Source of the DNA: Coix lacryma-jobi var. lacryma-jobi
Lineage: Eukaryota; Streptophyta; Magnoliopsida; Poales; Poaceae
DNA: 64,000 nt
Assembly: GCA_009763385.1 (NCBI GenBank)
Contig: VDCT01000806.1
Span: 1-64,000, forward strand
Direction of reading: 5' to 3'
Part shown: positions 54,152 to 64,000 of the stretch, piece after piece
Numbering within the stretch: position 1 is the stretch's first letter
How the letters are laid out: each line of letters starts with the position of its first letter
Notes under the pieces: model-generated
Seen by the model: only the letters and a program-made list of their open reading frames with translations
Database searches by the model: none
Told to the model about the DNA's origin: nothing
Position numbers and translations under genes: made by a program

Positions 54152-56768
54152 ATGGATCGCGGCGTGGGCAAACCGCCGTTTTTCGATGGGACGAACTATG
54201 CGTATTGGAAATACGCATGTCGGCCTATCTGCAGAGTATTGGTGCTTCCATTTGGGATATTTGCAACTCTGCCAATTACGTGGTATTGGCTGCTCGTGTG
54301 ACTCAGCGTCAGATCGATGAGCACGATGCCAATAGCCGAGCCCGTAATGCTCTTTTCTCTTGTTTGAGCATGTCTGTGTTTGATCGTGTTTTCTCACCTC
54401 TCGCTACGGCTCGGGAGATTTGGGGCTACCCTCATGCGTTTTCCATGAGGGAACCACTCAAGTCAAAACCCGTCTCTACGAGTCGTTCAAGCGAGAGTAT
54501 GAGAACTTTCGACATATGCCTGGCGAGAGCATAGAAAGTTTATTCGCTCGCTTTCAGGTGATTGTCAACAGGATGAGGGCTAACAAGGAGCTGTTGCCTT
54601 TCGACGATCATAAGAGAGCTTGAAGTTTTTGCACACTCTTGATCGGTTGGTGTGGGACTCCAAAGTTCAAGCGATCATCGAATCACCTAACTATGAGACC
54701 CTCACATGCGACGAGCTCTTCAGTAAGCTTAAGTCCAGTGAGATTGACGCCATGGCGAGGGCTTCTTATGAAATCCTTCTGGCCCGTCGATGGCTTTGGT
54801 TTTCTGCTCTTCTCTCCTGCTAACCCCTCTGGATGCTTTGCACTCTCTTCTCTTCTTTCTGTACAGAGGAGCGTCTGGAGTTCATGGGGGATGACGAAGT
54901 TGTCTTTGCTTGCCAACCGGTTCTCGCGTTTCACAACAACCGGGGCATGAACCGTCGCCGCGGAGGAGGACGCTCGGGATGCTTCGAGTGCGGCGACCCC
55001 GACCACTTCATCGCCAACTGTCCCAAGAAGAACAAGCACACATTTGGGAAGGGCGATCATGGGCACAAGTACGACTCCGGCAAGCGCAGGGAGAAGTACG
55101 TCCCGCGAAGCACAAGCGGAAGGGCGGCTTCAACAAGGAGTACATCAAGACCAAGTACTTGGAGAAGGCCCAGGCTGAGCAGCGTGCTTCTTCGCCACGC
55201 TCAGCGATGTCGACGACTCGGATGACGACTCCACTTCCTCAAGCGACGACGAGTCTGAGAAGAAGAAGAGGATCGAGGACAAGCTCAACGGCCTCTGCTT
55301 CTTCGCCAACGACGAGGGCTTCTGCACCATGGCCCTCGGCAAGGAGGTCGGCGGCGACACTCCTCGTGACGACGACGACGACACCTCCCAGGTATCTCTG
55401 ACCCTGATGAACTTTCTGCCGAGGTCGAGAAGCTTACTGCCGCCTTGCTTAGTCAGGATAGGCTGCTTAGGCGTACCGCTAGAGAGCGCAAGGAGTTTAG
55501 GCAGAAGTGGGAGGACACGGGAGGGAGCTGGAGTTTGCTAAGTCCACCGTGGTCATGTCGGAGGAGGTTGAGTGCGAATCGTGCACCACGCACATGACTG
55601 ACCTTCTCACTTTGAGAGGTATGTATGCTGCGTTGGTTGGAGAGGTGGATGAGCTCCGGGCTAGACCCATGCTGTTGGGTGTGTGCAAGACTTGTCCTGT
55701 CTTGCAATCTGAGTTGGCAGAGAAGAATGCCAAGATTGTGTCTCTTGAAGAAGCCAACTCAGGTAGCACATGTGTGCGGTTGGTGTCTCCTGTGTGAGGG
55801 TTTGGAGATGGAGATTGCCAATGTGAAGCATGACAGATGCAAACCGAGGAGGAAAACACATATCTTCGGGACCATTGTCATGGTGTCGATGTGTCGGAGG
55901 GTGAGCCATAGCTCGGGATGATGATCTCCCCAATTCAAGCGAGCTGGCTGGAGGTCCAGGTGTTGGTTTTGCTCCGGGTGTTGATGTTTCATCTTTTGGT
56001 AAGATTGGAGAGTCGAGTGGTTTGAACCCATGTGAGAAGCCCAACTCCACCACTACTCCAAGCTTACCAAGATACCACCCGCAGAGCCTCTCAAGCCTAA
56101 CACCAAGGATGGGGCTTTGTTGAACCTCCGAGAGCTCCACCCAAGAAACAATCATGGGCTCCCAAACCAAACCACCTCAAGAACAAGCTGGACACCATGC
56201 CACCCATCCAGGAGGAACTTATGCCACAGAAGGGCAAGGTGAACCATACCCACTACCGTGAGTACAACAACCCCCTATGAGTGCGGTGAGGTACCATTGT
56301 GAGTACTATGGGAGATGGACACTTGAGTGAGTTTTGCTTTCGGCGCAAGAGAGAGGCGCGTCGTGCAAAGGAGATGAAACAACACGGACATGTACCAATC
56401 TTTCCATGATGTACATGTGTCGAATTTTCAGAGGCGTGCTGCTAGGTCCAGAGGTCCAGAACCTCAAGTTCCAAGGCCTAGGAGCGGAGAGGACGTGCCC
56501 GGCGGGAGCCTGCAGTTGTGGGCTATGGATCCCGTGGCGGTGGCTTTGTTGTTGAGCGTTTTCCCCCCACCGCGTTTTGAGTATCGCGATGGACGCTCCT
56601 CCCTTAGCGGACCACGTTTTCTCAGCGTGGTGATCGCTTTCCCCGTAGGCGTGCTAGGAATGGTTTTTCTACTAACCGTTCTTTGAGCAGCCGGCCCAAC
56701 ACTGGTATTCGCCTTATTTCACTAACCCCAGTGTTGGACTGTATGCTCACCCTATGTCTTTTTATTGA
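54152..56768 (+). pseudogene. C5 Gag, heavily frameshifted
   Basis: ATG of MDRGVGKPPFFDGTNYAYW, 61 bp past the LTR. Then MSAYLQSIGASIWDIC, TRLYESFKREYENF and FARFQVIVNRMRANK of the N-terminal domain, a knuckle CFECGDPDH (near 54985), an acidic patch, a coiled coil with CESC and CKTC pairs (55570-55700), a decayed second-knuckle region near 56290-56330 and an R/G-rich tail. At least eight frame changes. TGA 56766-56768 overlaps ATG; the following codon is TAG, as in C1. Confidence 0.85.
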
Positions 56769-59700
56769 TGTAGGTAAAAAAGATTGGAGAACGTTTAGTT
56801 GGTGGATTTAGGGGTGTTCGAGGCACAGACCAGGAAACGCCAAGTGGTTCTCCAGTCTTAGTCCTGTTGCCGGAAAGGAGTTTATCACCTTCGGCGACAA
56901 TAGCAAAGGTAAGGTATTGTCTCGTGGGTCTGTGCGAGTTAATGAGCACTTTGTGTTGCGCGATGTTGCTCTTGTTTCTAACTTGCATTTTAACCTTCTT
57001 TCTGTTTCGCAACTCTTTGATGACGACTATGAGATTCGTTTTAAGCCGAATCTCAGTCGTATTTTGGATCCTCAGGGCAATCTTGTTTGTGTGATTTCAC
57101 CCTTTGGGAAAGTCTTTCGTGTGGATTTCTCGGAGTCTTTTGGCATTTCTTGTTGTCTTTTGGCTGGACCTTCCTCCTCTGATCTTGGAAGTGGCATAGG
57201 AGACTAGGACATTTGAGCTTCGACTTGCTTGCAAGACTTAGTTCATGGCCTAATCCGAGGATAGCCCAAGTTATCTATGGAGAAGGATCTTGTTTGCCAT
57301 TCTTGTAGACATGGGAAGATGGTTGTCGCTCCCCACCATCCAGTGACTCAGGTCATGACTAAGCGCCCCGGGAGCTTTTGCATATGGACTGTTGTCCGGC
57401 TCGGGGTGGGTGGCGCTTGGTGGGTTGGGGGGAAGTGGTATGTGCTTGTTGTTGTTGACGACTTTTCGAGATATTCATGGGTTTTCTTTTTAGCTGAGAA
57501 AACTGAGACTTTCTCCTTTGCTCGCAATCTGATTTTGCGTCTTCAGAACGAGTTCCCTTTGAACTCGATGCGAGCTATTAGGAGTGATAATGGTTTTGAA
57601 TTCAAGAATTCGGATTTTGAGAAGTTTTGTAACTCTTTGGGTTTGGAGCATCAGTTTTTTCTCCCTACACACCGCCTCAGAATGGTGTTGTAGAAAGGAA
57701 GAATCGGACCCTTGTAGAGATGGCCAGGACGATGCTCGATGAGCATAGGACTCCTAGGCGATATTGGGCCGAAGCTATGAGCATTGCATGCTATATCTCC
57801 AATCGCATTTTTCTCCGAGCTTTCTTGAAAAAGACTTCTTATGAGTTGCATTTTGGAAAACTGCCCAAAGTGAGTTACTTTAGAGTTTTTGGTTGCCATT
57901 GTTTTATACTCAAAAAGGGCAAACTTGGACAAGTTTGAGTCTCGTCGTCTGATGGTGTATTTTTGGGTTATGGCACTCACACTAGAGCTTATCGTGTACT
58001 TAACCTTGATACTAACCGAGTCATGGAGACATCCGATGTCACCTTTGACGAGACCATGGTTTTGTCCTTCTTCTCGTTTTGAGCGTGCAGGTGATCATGA
58101 GGTTGGTGAGCTCTTTTCGATGATGAAGAAGAGGGTGCTAAAGGGATAGATGACCCAGCACCTCCTCCACCTGCTTGTGCCGCAAAGAGCGGCTTCTACT
58201 ACGACTGACGGCCCCGACCCTTCTTCCTCTACCACTTGGGGGTCGTGGGATCCGCCCCGAGCAGCGTACCCTTTTTTACCCGAGGAGGCGCCAGCTGCTG
58301 TTGAGGGAGGGGGAGGCACTTCGGCAAGGGGAGGCGCCATGACACATTCAGCGACAACACCCGCCTCAACAGATGATCGGCAATCGGGCAGCATCAACGA
58401 CGCAACCGTCACCCGGTCTAGACAAATCTCTCAGTTTGCTCATTCTGCATTTGTTGCTGATTTTGAACCCCGAGATGCTGGACACGCTTTGACGGATCCA
58501 GATTGGGTCAATGCCATGCATGAGGAGTTAGAAAATTTTGAAAGAAATCGGGTTTGGGTTCTAGTTTCTCCACCTTCTGAGTGTCACCCAATGTACAAAA
58601 ATGGGTTTTCAAAAACAAACAGGGAGAGGATGGCCATGTTGTGTGAGAAACAAGGCCAGACTTGTAGCCAGGGGTATAGTCAGAAGGAGGGGATAGACTA
58701 GAGGAGACTTTTGCTCCTGTAGCTCGTTTGGAGGCAATTAGGATACTCTTGGCTTTTGCTGCATCCAAATGGTTTAAACTTTTTCAAATGGATGTCAAGA
58801 GTGTCTTCTTAAACGGCTACATAGAGAGGAAGTGTATGTGAAACAACCCCCCGGTTTCGAAAATCCCAAGTTTCCAAACCATGTTTTAAAACTTCACAAA
58901 GCCTTGTATGGTTTGAAACAAGCCCCTAGAGCCTGGTATGATAGAGTTAAAAACCTTTTGCTTGCTAAGGGTTTTAAAATGGGATGTGTGGATAAAACGC
59001 TTTTTCTACTCAAGCAAGGCAATGATACTCTCTGGTCCAGATTTACGTGGATGATATCATTTTCGGTGGTTCTTCTCACGCTTTGGTTGCCAAGTTTGCA
59101 GATACTATAAGCAGGGAATTTTGAGATGAGCATGATGGGCGAGTTGACGTTTTCCTCGGGTTGCAAATCAAGCAATCCCGAGAAGGGACGTTCGTGCACC
59201 AGGGCAAGTACACCAAGGACATTCTGAAGAAATTCGATATGGGTGAGGCTAAGCCTCTTGAGGCTAGCCACACAACACCATGTCGACCACGACGGCTCTG
59301 GATGCGGACACAAGGATGGAGAAGCTGTGAACCAGAAGGAGTACCGGAGTATGAACGGGTCGCTGCTGTACCTGACGGCGACACGCCCGGACATTCAGTT
59401 CGTGGTGTGCCTTTGCGCGCGATTATTCAGTCGTCGCCGCGCACCTCTCACCGTCAGGCAGGTGAAGCGCATTATGAAGGTACTTATGCTTCACTCTGAG
59501 TTTGGGATTTGGTATTCTGCTTCCCACCCTTTCTCTTTGCGGTTATTCCGATGCTGATTTTGTTGGTTGTCGCATTGAGCGCAAGTCTAGTTCTGGGACT
59601 TGCCAGTTTATTGGTTCTTCTCTTGTATCGTGGTCTTCCGCAAGCAGTCTAGTGTCTCCCAGTCTACCACGGAGGCTGAGTATGTTGGCTGCGGCTAGCT

Positions 59701-59993
59701 GTTGTTCCCAGTTGCTTTGGATGATGGCCACTTTGCGTGATTTTGGTCTGAGCTTTTCTCGTGTTCCTTTGCTTTGTGACAGCATGAGTGCTATTAGTGT
59801 TGCTAAGAACCCCGTACTGCACTCTAAGACCAAATACATTGATGTGGCGCTTTCATTTTCTGCGAGACCACTATGAGAAGGGTGATATCGACCTTCGCCA
59901 TGTCGATACTCATCATCAGTTGGCTGATATTTTCACACAAGCCTTTGGACCAATCAACTTTTGCTAGGTTGAGAGGTGAGCTTGGTGTGTGTT
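56768..59993 (+). pseudogene. C5 Pol, heavily frameshifted, truncated by G4
   Basis: Protease region with decayed active site (LVDLGVRGT reading near 56800), then FITFGDNSKGKVL, GAG-pre-integrase CHSCRHGK, integrase D in RSDNG and E in VERKNRT (near 57690), a Pro/Ser linker, RT with ALYGLKQAPRAWYD, a YVDD in shifted frame near 59045, and RNase H with GYSDADFVG and CDSMSAISVAKNP. It ends at GELGVC (59993) where G4 begins, a few codons short of the normal stop. Confidence 0.87.
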
Positions 59994-61542
59994 TGTTGAC
60001 TCTTGCTAACGTCGTCGCTAGGATTATACTATTAAATCTATCCCTGGCAACGGCGCCAGAAAGGTTGTTGATACTTCTAATGTAAGAAGTATAATAACTA
60101 TTCGTATGACTATTGGTAGGTTCTGCAAGCGCACAGAATAAGTCTATTGTAGCACTTCACCCGGGAGTAACCGAGTATCGTATTTATTCCACAGGGAAGC
60201 TACTATGGCAGAAACTAACACTAGGACTGCTATAAACAACTAGTGATTCTAGCAGGGTTGATCGAAAAGTGTGAATGGGGTTGGTTCCTACTACTACTAA
60301 AGAAAAGAAAGACTAACTAAAACTAACCTAAATCGGCGGGGTCTGGCCGATGAACAGATTAATGTTTTCCTACACACTTACGATCACAACTAACTTAGCA
60401 ATAAAGGTTCTGTCTAGTTCTTCGAACCATACACACCGTCTGGACTATTTACCTCAGACGTGCACAACGAGGTTTATGATTTAAGAACTAACCCAACTAC
60501 GTGGTGGAATTCAAGACTCCCAGGGCTGTCACCACTTGTTTGCTACCCACAGCTATCCGGGGGGCTAGCCACAAACTAAGGTATAACTAGTCTAAGCACC
60601 GCGCTTACACTAATATATACTACTCTAATCTTGCATCCAAAACTAGAGCACTGATTACTCAGCGAAGAACCCAAACTAGATATAAACTAAATACTAAGTT
60701 ATCTTGATATAGAAAGCACTCAACAAGAACAATAAGTAAAGAACTTAAAGTAAATGCTGAAAGTAGAAGAACACTAAGATAAATGAAGGAAGACTTGGAA
60801 TTATACCAGAACTTGGAAGATCCTCTATTACAACTCCAGCTCTTCTCTTCTACACTCTCGCTCTCACTCTAAGTCTCTCAACTAGAGTGTTCCTTCACCA
60901 GAGCTTCGCTACAAGAGAGTGGGACTAATGAGGTGAGGTCTGAGTACAAATGAGCTCGGGGGGTCCATTTATGCCTAAGGGACCTAGGGGGTGTTATGGA
61001 TCTAGGGTTAGGTCAGGGGGTTGAGTGTGGTGGCGAGCGCCAGCCCTAGGTGGCGGCCGCCACCCCCTGGCCCTTGGATCCACCGCCTCTTCAACAACGG
61101 CATCCAGGAGGTCCTCCAAGTCGGTTTGGGGTTGTCCATAATTGTCACATGGTCAATTAGGCCATGATCCATGTGACGCTGCTTCTTAGCCCTTGGATGA
61201 ACCGACTTAGGTGAGCAACGGCCTGCAAATGAGTGTGGGGGTTCTCCTGGATCAGTGACGTGGCACGGGGAGTTTGGGCTTCTCCCCCCTGGCGGCCGCC
61301 AACTAGGGGTGGCGGGCGCCACCCCTCCTTGGCCCAAAGTGAGCCCAGGCAAGTGGGCTTGCTTCCTGGTGGGTCCATTTGGTCATTTTGCTCAAACACC
61401 TGCAATTTCCTACATTCAAATAAAACTCAAGGACAAGTGGAAATCGTTAGTTTATAAAAAGTTTTTGGTTGATTTTAGGCCCTTGTGTTGTGTTATATGA
61501 CCTTGTTGATGCTAAGAATATGACACTTAGTGAGCGTCAACA
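59994..61542 (-). repeat. G4 3' LTR (1549 bp)
   Basis: Co-linear with G3's left LTR. The embedded primer-site copy is at 60040-60058 (one change from the tRNA-Asp 3' end), and seven bases further a second LTR-like start TGTTGATACTTC begins at 60066. GC palindromes near 61027-61066 and 61288-61324. The TATA has decayed (CCATTTATG near 60965). Confidence 0.88.
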
Positions 61543-62708
61543 AGCTCCCCCAAGCTTACCTCTTGCTCGTCCTCGAGCAAGCATGGACTTAAAATAATTG
61601 GAAAACTCTGTGTTTTTGTTGTGTATGCCCATATTATTTTCATCACCATGGAATTGGTAGCCTTCCCTGCACTCAAGATTAGAACAAAAGACCAGCAAGA
61701 AAGAAGGTTTGTCTTTCCCTTGCCTATTTTGCTAATCAAGATATGTGGAGTTTTTTTTTACAAGTTTTGTTCAAAAGAAAGCATGCTTAGTAACTTCTGT
61801 GGCTCACTCGATTACTCATATTTGTATGTGGAAATGGAAGAAGAATTATCCTCTCACTAAGACTTTATGTGGGGTTTAATGGGTAGGATAAAAGTGAGCA
61901 TGCAATGCTAGCATATTTTGCCCAAGTTAGACAAATGGAGCAAAGCAGCAACAAGTCATAGGTTCAGACCAGGAATGTGCAAGTGTGTGTGGTATTTATT
62001 GTGGCTACTACTTTCATGGCATTTCTCCTTTCTATCTCATTTGTGGGATCATGGCTATGAATGAGAGCATTTGCTCTCTTGGATATTCTCTCTTTCTAGA
62101 GCACTTGCTCTTTTGATTTTCTTTCTAGGAGCACTTGCTCTTCTGAATATTCTTTTCTTTCTAGAGCACTTGCTCTCTTCTCTCTTTTTTTTAACTACTA
62201 TAGCCATTCCCTGAGATTTCATTATGGAGCATGATTATTTTGCCATGGAGTATTCCTAACAATGAATGGAAAATAAAGGCATGTTGTGTGCATTCTCAGT
62301 GTAAGAAAGAATATACACTATAGGTGGTGGGTGCAAGTGAATTCCTTGGTCTAAAGATAGACAAGTTTCTCTACCATGACTATCAACAAAAGTAACTAGC
62401 TCAACACTAACATGCGGCAGCTAAGAGAAGCTCCTACTCTAAGAGTTAAAATTTATTTGGCTTTGGTAGGACTTTCTTTGCCACAGAAGTACTTAGAGCA
62501 AGTTTTTAAATTTTTTCAAAATAACAACTCCACAAACTTGACTCGCTCAAGTCAAAGTAGAAACTTACTTCCCCTTTACTTAGTCTAATGCTCATGTCTC
62601 AAGTTTAGTTCTAGCATACGTTCTCCCATGATAACTCTAATGCATGGCATACATTTTTATTTATTAGAAAGACTTACGATGAGAGCGTTTCATTTATTAC
62701 TATTTATT

Positions 62709-62759
<51 letters not shown>

Positions 62760-62837
62760 AGCTGGAAATTAACTAAGATAGAACTCAAATTTAAATTACT
62801 GAAAATAAAACTGACAGAAATAAAGATGGTAGTGATA
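61543..62837 (-). other. G4 polypurine tract and 3' untranslated region
   Basis: Minus-strand tract AGCTTGGGGGAGCT at 61556-61543. AGAGCACTTGCTCT hairpin units near 62095, 62130 and 62163. A microsatellite of TTTA then ATT units at 62700-62758 is expanded relative to G3 (22890-22920). No coding. Confidence 0.75.
62700..62758. repeat. (ATTT)n(ATT)n microsatellite
   Basis: Several TATT units followed by about a dozen ATT units. The same place in G3 has only a few ATTT units, so the expansion arose in this copy. Confidence 0.85.
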
Positions 62838-62880
62838 CTTACCTCGATGACGGGGGTCCTCCCCAAGCTGGCTTTTGGCG
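62838..62880 (-). promoter_or_regulatory. Polypurine-like / G-C hairpin / splice-donor-like module (G4)
   Basis: The minus strand reads CCAGCTTGGGGAGG, ACCCCCGTCATCGAGG, then GTAAGTATC. It lies directly downstream of the 3' ORF end and matches 23008-23045 in G3. Confidence 0.5.
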
Positions 62881-62891
62881 TGGTTGGTCCA

Positions 62892-64000
62892 TCATCCTCC
62901 TTGATGACGGTACATGTCGTCCCAGTTCTGCTGGTTCTGCTGCAGGAGAGAAGAAATATTACCCAGTTCTCCACCAGTTTCCTGGCGGAATTCCTGGAAA
63001 TTTTGGTTCAGGTTATTCAAGTCCTGACGGATTTCAGCAGTATCCATGGTAAGTCCACTCATTTGGTGCTGAAGATATCCCATATCGCGCATCCACTCGT
63101 CCTGGTGAAGGACGAATGGCGAGCGGCCTGTGGCGAGACTCCTCTATGGAAGAACTCATCACCACGGCCAGTGTACCGGGTGGATCCTCCCAAGGAATGA
63201 GATGAACTCCCCAACTGGGATGAGTGAAAGGACGCCTCCTGGCTGTATTCCACCGCGGATGTTGCGGTTGCTGCCAATTTGACCCTCCTGCTTGATGCGA
63301 GCCAGGGGGTGTCAAATGACCATAGTGTGTGTTGCTCCTTCATACTGCCCTGCATGGAAAGGGTCATACTCCTATGCCGCTGCTGCTGCTCTTGCGGCCT
63401 CTTCTGCTGCACGGGTCTGTGCTCGCGTCCTCCTCCTGGGAACCTGCATGATGTTCTCTCGGGCCAACCTGCGGTTTTGCTCTGCCTCAGTTTCCAGGGC
63501 CAAAAGTAACATTAGTGCATTCACCAACCAAAGTGACATGTCAGGAAGAGCGATTTTAATCACATAATCTTGGTAGATCATGTGAATCTCACCGGTCTCT
63601 TGGTTCTCACGCAAGATGTGTCCTTGCGAGAAGTGCTCCACGGTCAAAAGGTCTCGGTCACTAGGAATGTAGGAGTATATAGCGGTGTTCAGCAGACCCA
63701 TGTTAAAAGCTAGTCTAGTTATCCATGATGTCATTTCAATATTTCCAGTGCGTTCATTAAATTTAGACCAGTAGTCTGCCATGGCCTTGGCAGGTGATAC
63801 TTTTATGTGGTTAACTAGAGCATAAAGCAGCAGCATTTCAGGCTTTTTGATTGGTCTTAAGTCAGGTCTTGGAAAAAGTGTGATACTGATATACTTGTGA
63901 AAGAACCTGAGCGTGGGGTTGTGGATATTACTTGTACGGGGAAAGCCTGGGTCTCTGTTCCCAGCAATGCTTTTCCAAAAATCATTTCTATTAAAACCCG
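62892..64000 (-). pseudogene. G4 3' ORF resembling the ATHILA ORF-1 family, frameshifted and open at the window end
   Basis: Minus strand, from the window edge to 63372: FWKSIAGNRDPG, SNIHNPTLRFFHKYISITLF, EMLLLYALVNHIKVSPAKAM, MTSWITRLAFNMGLL. This pattern (W..IAG, I.NP.LR..H..I..TLF, ELLLL, LVTRIA) resembles the plant ATHILA ORF-1 domain, function unknown. After a shift near 63400 the frame runs to about 63059, and the C-terminal piece (63092-62892) is a predicted coiled coil, LNNLNQNFQEFRQETGGEL, ending NWDDMYRHQGG. It lies 3' of where pol should be, an env-like position, but no membrane-fusion features are seen. Confidence 0.6.

Larger units (their letters stand above)
52172..59993 (+). 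mobile_element. C5: Ty1/copia element, same family as C1 and C3
   Basis: 5' LTR (52172-54090), primer site, Gag and pol are present; the end of pol, the 3' region and the 3' LTR are displaced by G4 beyond the window. Inserted in C6. Its LTR family matches C1/C3, but its CGGAC cassette is of the C4 kind. Many frameshifts and stops. Confidence 0.88.
59994..64000 (-). mobile_element. G4: Athila-like gypsy element, 3' part, runs past the window end
   Basis: Same family as G3 (TGTTGACTCTTGC LTR start, same polypurine tract, same 3' region). Minus orientation: 3' LTR 59994-61542, 3' untranslated region, then a 3' ORF that G3 has lost. Gag, pol and 5' LTR would lie to the right. Inserted in C5 pol. 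Confidence 0.88.

Noticed and set aside
62892..64000. Envelope glycoprotein of an infectious element
   Set aside because: Position alone is env-like; no signal peptide, transmembrane segment or furin-like site seen in the visible part.

Overview
The window is a stack of nested LTR retrotransposons from a plant nuclear genome, most likely a grass (Poaceae). The reasons are the SIRE/Maximus-lineage Ty1/copia elements resembling grass Opie/Ji, the Athila-type Ty3/gypsy elements primed by tRNA-Asp, a long solo LTR with TGTCACACCC termini, and the nesting itself. The genus cannot be fixed from the sequence. I see no intact host gene, no bacterial-type gene, no tRNA/rRNA gene and no CRISPR array. 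The only host-derived coding sequence I recognise is a broken serine/threonine kinase exon near 48.2-48.45 kb.

Layout, using local names. C3 (copia, +) is the outer element of the left part. Its 5' half lies left of the window; its pol resumes at 12148-12825 and 40124-41399, and its 3' LTR ends at 48131 against host sequence. G1 (Athila-like gypsy, +, 3' part only, 9385-12147) sits in C3, and C1 (copia, +, 1-9384, 5' end missing) sits in G1. C4 (copia, +, 12826-40123, two LTRs) is inserted in the RT region of C3. G2 (non-coding gypsy, -, 20079-35536, target duplication GGGAC) is inserted in the RT region of C4. G3 (gag-protease-only gypsy, -, 20219-26790, target duplication GTGAT) is inserted in one LTR of G2. 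The series C3>C4>G2>G3 is therefore four deep. A 3.2-kb solo LTR (44406-47571, target duplication TCATC) interrupts the C3 3' LTR. To the right, host sequence with the kinase remnant (48132-49007) abuts a second nest: C6 (copia, -, LTR 49008-51101), into which C5 (copia, +, from 52172) inserted, into which G4 (Athila-like gypsy, -, from 59994 past the window end) inserted.

All gag and pol reading frames carry frameshifts or stops, so nothing here looks autonomous. The copia elements share one plan: tRNA-iMet primer site, long Gag with two zinc knuckles and CxxC pairs, pol in the order protease-integrase-RT-RNase H, then about 1.6-1.75 kb of 3' untranslated sequence before the polypurine tract. 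The gypsy elements are one coding family (G3, G4) and one apparently non-coding family (G1, G2) that share the tRNA-Asp primer site and other cis elements.

The most unusual content is in the non-coding parts. (1) Tandem hairpin arrays in copia U3, where stems change on both sides while the loop stays constant. (2) A second array of hairpins with matching stem changes upstream of the polypurine tract, next to primer-site-like octamers. (3) CGGAC palindrome cassettes that differ between LTRs of the same family and are shared across families. (4) A primer-binding site embedded inside the G3/G4 LTR next to an apparent old LTR terminus, suggesting the LTR boundary moved outward. (5) A repeated module in both gypsy families joining a polypurine-like tract, a G/C hairpin and, in most copies, a splice-donor-like GTAAGTA.
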